Origin: Rhodovulum sulfidophilum
GTDB lineage: Bacteria > Pseudomonadota > Alphaproteobacteria > Rhodobacterales > Rhodobacteraceae
DNA: 64,000 nt
Reading direction: 5' to 3'
NCBI GenBank assembly: GCA_003241785.1
Contig: QFPW01000011.1
Coordinates: 66,740 to 130,739, forward strand
Made by a program: the position numbers and the translations under genes. The notes beneath the pieces were generated by a model. That model saw nothing but the letters and a program-made list of their open reading frames with translations. It searched no databases and was not told where the DNA came from. The first letter of the stretch is position 1; the number at the start of each line of letters is the position of its first letter. Below, one piece after another: positions 59,408 to 64,000 of the stretch.

Positions 59408-60934
59408 ATGGGGGCCGCCGACCGCGCGTTCCGGATGGCGGGCCAGGCGCCGCGGCGCTTTCCCGGCTTCGTGCGCGTCATGCTGCTGGCCTCGGGCCTC
59501 ATGATGATCCCGGCGCTGGTCGGGGCGGCGGCCGAGGACTGGCGCGTCGCGCGCGTCTTCCTGATCCAGGGCGTCTTCTTCGCCATTCTCGCGGTGATCC
59601 TCGGCATCGCGATGATGAACCGCGCGCCGCGCATCGCCGAGCGCTACTACCTCACGACGCTCGCGCTCATCTACCTGCTCATCCCGCTGATCCTCGCCGG
59701 GCCGGTCCGCGCGCTCGTGCCCGGGATCTCGACCGGCGGGGCCTATTTCGAGATGCTCTCCTGCCTGACGACCACCGGGGCCACGCTGTTCGACCGGCCC
59801 GAGCTGGTGCCGCCCGCGATCCATCTCTGGCGCGGGCTGGTCGGCTGGGCCGGCGGGCTGATGGCCCTGGTCGTCGTCTTCGCGATCCTCGCGCCGCTCA
59901 ACCTCGGCGGGTTCGAATTCGTCGAGGCGGCCGACCAGAGCGGCCGCGCGGCCTCGACCGACGAGGTGGCCCGGCGGCTCGCGCGGTTCACCCGGGTCAT
60001 CGCGCCCGCCTATGCGACGCTGACGGGCCTCCTCGCGCTCGCGCTCCTGCTCGCCGGGGATCCGCCGCTCGTCGCCGTGCTGCACGCAATGGGCACGCTC
60101 TCGACCAGCGGCGTCTCGCCGATCGGCGGCCCGGCCGAGGCCGCCTCGGGCCGGCTCGGCGAGGCGGCGATCGCGCTCCTGCTCTTGCCGGCGGTCTCGC
60201 ACCGGATCACCAACTATCACCTGCGGCGCGACCGCTGGCCCGCCTTCGACGACCCGCAATTGCGGCTGATGCTGATCTGCGTGCTCGGTGTAGCACTGGT
60301 GCTCTACCTGCGCGCCTTCGCAGGCGCGGCGGAGGCCGGACCGCGCCACGACCTGGCCGGAGCCCTCGCCGCGCTCTGGGGCGGGATCTTCACGAGCCTC
60401 TCGTTCCTGACGACCACCGGCTATACCAGCGTCGACTGGCACGGGACCGAGCTCTGGTCCGAGCTGTCGCGGCCGGGGACGATCCTGATGGGCCTCGCGG
60501 TGATGGGGGGCGGGATCGCGACGACGGCGGGCGGGGTCAAGCTCTTCCGGATCTATGTGCTCTACCGGCACGGATTGCGCGAGCTCGACCTGCTCACCCA
60601 TCCGAGCTCGGTCGCCCGGCGCGGCCGCGGCGAGCAGGTGATCACGGGAAAGGGGGCGCGGATCGCCTTCATTTTCCTCATGCTTTTCCTCATCGCGATC
60701 GCGCTTGGCATGATCGGGCTTTCGGCCACCGGGCTCTCCTTCGAGCAGAGCCTCACCTTCGCGATCGCCGCGCTGACCACGACCGGGCCGCTGGCCGCGA
60801 CCCTCGGCGAGGCGGGGCGCTACGCCGCGCTCGACGACGTGGCGCTCGCGATCCTCGGCGCGGCGATGATCGTCGGGCGGATCGAAACTCTCGTCGTGGT
60901 GGCGCTTTTCAACCCGTCCTTCTGGCGGCGCTGA
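59408..60934 (+). CDS. trkH: Trk potassium transporter, channel subunit TrkH
   Basis: The 508-residue membrane protein has about ten hydrophobic segments. The Trk selectivity-filter repeats include [35 protein letters not shown] and [12 protein letters not shown]. It brings potassium into the cell, regulated by TrkA. The gene follows trkA with a 2-bp gap. Confidence 0.95.
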   Translation: MGAADRAFRMAGQAPRRFPGFVRVMLLASGLMMIPALVGAAAEDWRVARVFLIQGVFFAILAVILGIAMMNRAPRIAERYYLTTLALIYLLIPLILAGPVRALVPGISTGGAYFEMLSCLTTTGATLFDRPELVPPAIHLWRGLVGWAGGLMALVVVFAILAPLNLGGFEFVEAADQSGRAASTDEVARRLARFTRVIAPAYATLTGLLALALLLAGDPPLVAVLHAMGTLSTSGVSPIGGPAEAASGRLGEAAIALLLLPAVSHRITNYHLRRDRWPAFDDPQLRLMLICVLGVALVLYLRAFAGAAEAGPRHDLAGALAALWGGIFTSLSFLTTTGYTSVDWHGTELWSELSRPGTILMGLAVMGGGIATTAGGVKLFRIYVLYRHGLRELDLLTHPSSVARRGRGEQVITGKGARIAFIFLMLFLIAIALGMIGLSATGLSFEQSLTFAIAALTTTGPLAATLGEAGRYAALDDVALAILGAAMIVGRIETLVVVALFNPSFWRR

Positions 60935-61089
60935 CCGCGACCCGCGGCGAAAATGCCGCGGTTCCGGGCCGTTCTCCAAAAAAAAGCCCGCCGCACTGGA
61001 AAAGGCTCCGGGGCATAGCCATACTGCCCTGCAACAACAACAAAGGCCCAACCGCGAGGCGGGTCCCCATACAACTGAAGGCTGAAAAA

Positions 61090-61326
61090 ATGGCTGCCGA
61101 CAAACAGAACCTGCAGGATGCTTTCCTCAACAATATCCGGAAGGCGAAGGTCCCTGTCACAATCTTTCTCATGAACGGGGTCAAGTTGCAGGGTGTCATC
61201 ACCTGGTTTGACAACTTCTGTGTGCTCCTCCGTCGGGATGGGCAGTCCCAGCTTGTCTACAAACACGCGATTTCGACGGTGATGCCGTCGCAACCGATCA
61301 CCCTCTACGAGGCCGACGATAACTGA
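61090..61326 (+). CDS. hfq: RNA chaperone Hfq
   Basis: The 78-residue Sm-like protein shows [29 protein letters not shown] and [26 protein letters not shown], the Sm1 and Sm2 motifs including YKHAIST. It forms a hexamer that pairs small RNAs with mRNAs. The 155-bp leader after trkH is relatively AT-rich and contains CATACT (61020-61025) as a possible -10 box, plus CAACAACAACAA. GAAGG lies about 10 bp before the ATG, a weak ribosome site. Confidence 0.96.
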   Translation: MAADKQNLQDAFLNNIRKAKVPVTIFLMNGVKLQGVITWFDNFCVLLRRDGQSQLVYKHAISTVMPSQPITLYEADDN

Positions 61327-61351
61327 TCCGATTCCCGAGGCCGGGGCGCGG

Positions 61352-62602
61352 ATGCGCGCCCTGGTCCTGCATCCCGTCCGGCCGGGTTCGGCCATGCGCG
61401 ATCCCGCGGGCGCGCTCGCCGAAGCCGTCGCCCTGACCGAAGCGCTCGACCTCGAGGTCGTGGGCTCCGAACTCGTGCCGCTGTCCCGCGCGCGGGCCGG
61501 CACGCTGGTCGGCTCCGGCAAGCTCGAGGAACTCGGCGCGATGATCACCGAGCGCGAGGCGGGGCTCGTCATCGTCGACGGCCCGCTCAGCCCGGTGCAG
61601 CAGCGCAACCTCGAGAAGGCCTGGAAGGCCAAGGTGCTCGACCGCACCGGCCTCATCCTCGAGATCTTCGGCGACCGTGCCCGGACCCGCGAAGGCGTGC
61701 TCCAGGTCGAGCTCGCGCATCTGAGCTACCAGAAATCCCGGCTGGTCCGCTCCTGGACCCACCTCGAGCGGCAGCGCGGCGGCCACGGCTTCCTCGGCGG
61801 CCCCGGCGAGACCCAGATCGAGGCCGACCGCCGCGCGATCGACGAGCGCATCACCCGGATCAAGGCGGCGCTCGGGAAGGTCGTGCGCACGCGCGGCCAG
61901 CACCGCGCGGCGCGCAAGCGGCTCGACTATCCGGTCGTGGCGCTCGTCGGCTATACCAACGCCGGAAAATCCACGCTCTTCAACCGGTTGACCGGGTCCG
62001 AAGTGCTGGCGAAGGATATGCTCTTCGCGACGCTCGACCCCACGATGCGCGCGATCGACCTCGCCAATGGCCAGCGCGTGATCCTGTCGGACACGGTCGG
62101 TTTCATCTCCGACCTGCCGCACCAGCTCGTCGCCGCCTTCCGCGCCACGCTGGAGGAGGTGCTCGACGCCGACCTCGTGCTCCATGTGCGCGACATCGCG
62201 CATGAGGAAAGCGAGGCGCAGGCCGAGAACGTGCGCGCCATCCTCGAGGAGCTCGGCCTGCCCGCCGAGTCGCGCGAGCGGATGATCGAGGTCTGGAACA
62301 AGATCGACGCGCTGCCCGAGGAACGCGCCGAGGCGGCGCGGCAGATCGCGGCGCGGACGCCCCAGGTGAAGGTGATCTCGGCCTTGACCGGGGAAGGGGT
62401 CGCGGACCTCCTCGCCGCCGTCGCGGCCGAGCTCGAGGCCCCGGCGGTCGAGGAGACGCTGACGCTCCGCTTCGACGAAGGCCGGCGCCGCGCCTGGCTG
62501 TTCGACCACAAGCTCGTCCAGGGCGAGCGGCAGACCGACGCCGGTTACCGCGTCGACGTGCGCTGGACCGAGCGCGACAAGAGCCGCTTCGAGACGATCT
62601 GA
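61352..62602 (+). CDS. hflX: Ribosome-associated GTPase HflX
   Basis: The 416-residue protein has the HflX N-domain with [12 protein letters not shown], a linker with [21 protein letters not shown], and the G-domain. G-motifs are [22 protein letters not shown] and NKID. It splits or rescues stalled ribosomes. It lies 25 bp after hfq, the order found in many proteobacteria, and faces miaA. Confidence 0.94.
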   Translation: MRALVLHPVRPGSAMRDPAGALAEAVALTEALDLEVVGSELVPLSRARAGTLVGSGKLEELGAMITEREAGLVIVDGPLSPVQQRNLEKAWKAKVLDRTGLILEIFGDRARTREGVLQVELAHLSYQKSRLVRSWTHLERQRGGHGFLGGPGETQIEADRRAIDERITRIKAALGKVVRTRGQHRAARKRLDYPVVALVGYTNAGKSTLFNRLTGSEVLAKDMLFATLDPTMRAIDLANGQRVILSDTVGFISDLPHQLVAAFRATLEEVLDADLVLHVRDIAHEESEAQAENVRAILEELGLPAESRERMIEVWNKIDALPEERAEAARQIAARTPQVKVISALTGEGVADLLAAVAAELEAPAVEETLTLRFDEGRRRAWLFDHKLVQGERQTDAGYRVDVRWTERDKSRFETI

Positions 62603-62631
62603 CGCCAGGGAAGTCGTTTGATTCCAGTGGC

Positions 62632-63546
62632 TTAGGTTAGTGGAACCGTTGGAAGCGGATCGGCCCCGAGCGGATCGATCCGCGCCCAGCCGCCCATGCG
62701 GCCCCGGAACCAGCTGCGCTGGCGTTTCGCGAATTGCCGGGTCTGGGTGACGGCCGAGGCGATCGCCGCCTCGAGGCTCAGCGCGCCGTCGAGATGGGCG
62801 AGGAGGTCCGGCGCGCCGAGCACGCGCGCCGCCGGCAGGGCCGGATCGAGGCCGAGGGCGGCGAAATCCGCGACCTCGGCGAGCGCGCCTTGCTCGATCA
62901 TCAGGTGAAAACGCTGCTCTATCCGATTGTTCAGAATATTCTTATCTGGATCGAGCACGAGCCGGACGCAGGTGTCGGGGTTCAGCAGCGGCCGGGTCTG
63001 GGCGCGGTGCCAGTCGGCGAGGCCGCGGCCGGTGGCGCGCAGCACTTCCCAGGCGCGCTGGACGCGGACCGGGTTGGCGAGGTCGAGCCGGCCATGCGTC
63101 TCGGGATCCTCGCGCGCGAGATCGGCGCGCAGCGCCGCGAGGTCGCCGGCGTCGATCAGCGCCTGGGACCGCGCGCGCAGCTCCGCCGGGATCGGCGGGA
63201 TCTCCGTGAGGCCCGCCGTCAGCGCGGTGAGATAGAGCCCGGTGCCGCCGATGATGATCGGCCGGCGGTCGGTCGCGGCCAGCAGCGGCGCGAGATCGCG
63301 CAGCCAGTCGCCGACCGAATAGCGCGTGGCGCCCGGCACATGGCCGTAGAGCCGATGCGGCGCCCGCGCGAGATCCTCCGGCGACGGCCGCGCCGTCAGC
63401 ACGCGCCAGCAATCGTAGACCTGCGCCGCGTCGGCGTTGATCACCACGCCGCCGTCGCGCTTGGCGATCCGGAGCGCGAGCTCGGACTTGCCGCTGGCCG
63501 TGGGGCCAGCGATCAACACGGGGCGCGGAGGATCGGAACGTGTCAT
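62632..63546 (-). CDS. miaA: tRNA dimethylallyltransferase
   Basis: The 304-residue enzyme begins with the P-loop [18 protein letters not shown] and contains [35 protein letters not shown] and [16 protein letters not shown]. It adds an isopentenyl group to A37 of tRNAs reading codons starting with U. The start at 63546 is the first ATG giving the family N-terminus; a longer open frame upstream is not coding. It converges with hflX across 29 bp. Confidence 0.94.
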   Translation of the reverse strand: MTRSDPPRPVLIAGPTASGKSELALRIAKRDGGVVINADAAQVYDCWRVLTARPSPEDLARAPHRLYGHVPGATRYSVGDWLRDLAPLLAATDRRPIIIGGTGLYLTALTAGLTEIPPIPAELRARSQALIDAGDLAALRADLAREDPETHGRLDLANPVRVQRAWEVLRATGRGLADWHRAQTRPLLNPDTCVRLVLDPDKNILNNRIEQRFHLMIEQGALAEVADFAALGLDPALPAARVLGAPDLLAHLDGALSLEAAIASAVTQTRQFAKRQRSWFRGRMGGWARIDPLGADPLPTVPLT

Positions 63547-63610
63547 GGCGGCGACGGCTAACCGCGCGCGGCGCCGCGGCGCAAGCGGAAATGGCGCGGC
63601 GGGGCCGCGC

Positions 63611-63719
63611 GGCCGGCCTTTGCCGGCCATTTCGAGCGCGCGGGTGCGCGCGAGTCTTTTTCGAGTGGAGCCGGGCCCGTTGGCCCGGCTCTCGACTGCT
63701 CTCCAGGTTAGCAAACCTG
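63611..63719. other. Cluster of hairpins upstream of miaA
   Basis: Four stems lie close together: GGCCGGC/GCCGGCC (63611-63628); GCGCGC/GCGCGC followed by GAGTCTTTTT on the plus strand (63636-63661), which resembles a terminator; GAGCCGGGCC/GGCCCGGCTC (63668-63691); and CAGGTT/AACCTG (63704-63719). With repeat copy 5 they fill the 416-bp gap between miaA and the gene at 63963. No gene is seen here. Confidence 0.5.
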
Positions 63720-63749
63720 TATGAGCCTAAGGGAGCGCTCACAGGGCGC

Positions 63750-63858
63750 CGCCGTCCCGGGCTTGACCCGGGACCTCGAGACCGGGACACAGCAGCCTCG
63801 GGTTGCTTCCGGCGAGAGGCTTCGGGGTCGAGGTCCCGGGTCAGGCCCGGGACGGCGG
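63750..63858. repeat. Interspersed palindromic repeat, copy 5
   Basis: GTCCCGGGCTTGACCCGGGA and TCCCGGGTCAGGCCCGGGAC face each other with CCTCGAG and TCGAGG inside. It has the longest variable centre of the five copies. It lies between miaA and the gene starting at 63963. Confidence 0.8.
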
Positions 63859-63962
63859 CGTAAATCACATAATCATCCTTATCTGTATCGCGCTCGTCCG
63901 CGGGTGGATTCTATTTTGGGCTGCGACGGACGAGAGTTTTCGAGGGTATTCAAGGAGGATCC

Positions 63963-64000
63963 ATGCCCCGCTCGTTTGTCGAACTGAGCCTGGAAGAGCG
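63963..64000 (+). CDS. Start of an unidentified gene (cut by the window end)
   Basis: The ATG at 63963 is preceded 4 bp upstream by AAGGAGG, the best ribosome site seen in this region. Twelve full codons are visible: MPRSFVELSLEE, then a partial arginine codon. An inverted repeat (TCGTCCG at 63894 and CGGACGA at 63927) lies upstream. The wording loosely recalls the start of IS30-type transposases, which often begin with a LSLEER stretch. Twelve residues are too few to assign a function. Confidence 0.5.
   Translation, partial: MPRSFVELSLEE

Overview
The window is high-GC DNA with the gene order of an alphaproteobacterium of the Rhodobacterales type. The clearest marker is dusB(nifR3)-ntrB-ntrC-ntrY-ntrX-trkA-trkH-hfq-hflX with miaA facing it. 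A fused ispDF, the mreBCD-mrdA-rodA set, a CinA-PgpA-IspDF block and an SseB-like gene beside kdsA fit the same group. No rRNA, CRISPR array or complete insertion sequence was seen.

Layout. 1-808: 3' end of an RNase J gene. 1036-14947: a catabolic region with a PdxA2-type dehydrogenase facing a four-carbon acid sugar kinase and a GntR regulator. It continues with a long minus-strand operon for a dipeptide-type ABC importer, an iron alcohol dehydrogenase, a DapA-like aldolase, a 2-hydroxyacid dehydrogenase and an Ldh2-type dehydrogenase. A divergent Asp-box (sialidase-like) protein closes the region. 15057-16865: poxB and tRNA-Gln. 16957-19690: kdsA, an SseB-like gene and ghrA. 19698-25334: rodA, mrdA, mreD, mreC and mreB (cell shape). 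25565-27521: a repeat, a CopG/ParE-type toxin-antitoxin pair and an AT-rich solitary ParA gene that looks acquired. 27567-29524: leuA with a leucine-codon leader peptide, then a candidate small RNA. 29631-30910: rlmB and a GFA-family gene. 30995-43406: a pentitol catabolic region with an importer, ribitol dehydrogenase, ribulokinase, transketolase, an SDR, an AraC regulator, xylulokinase and xylitol dehydrogenase. 43846-44398: tRNA-Tyr and two tRNA-Gly genes. 44531-50543: an FAH-family hydrolase, manC, hpt, coq10, cinA, pgpA and ispDF. 50711-63546: the nitrogen-regulation, potassium-uptake, hfq, hflX and miaA block. 63963-64000: the first codons of an unidentified gene.

How the parts work together. 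In the first catabolic region the kinase and PdxA2 would turn a four-carbon sugar acid into a triose phosphate. The importer, Asp-box protein and aldolase would feed that route, and TGTTGT(A/C)AAC boxes at both divergent promoters suggest one GntR regulon. In the pentitol region ribitol goes to D-ribulose 5-phosphate and xylitol or arabinitol to D-xylulose 5-phosphate. These are exactly the two substrates of the transketolase encoded in the same operon. Five copies of a palindromic repeat lie between genes across the window.
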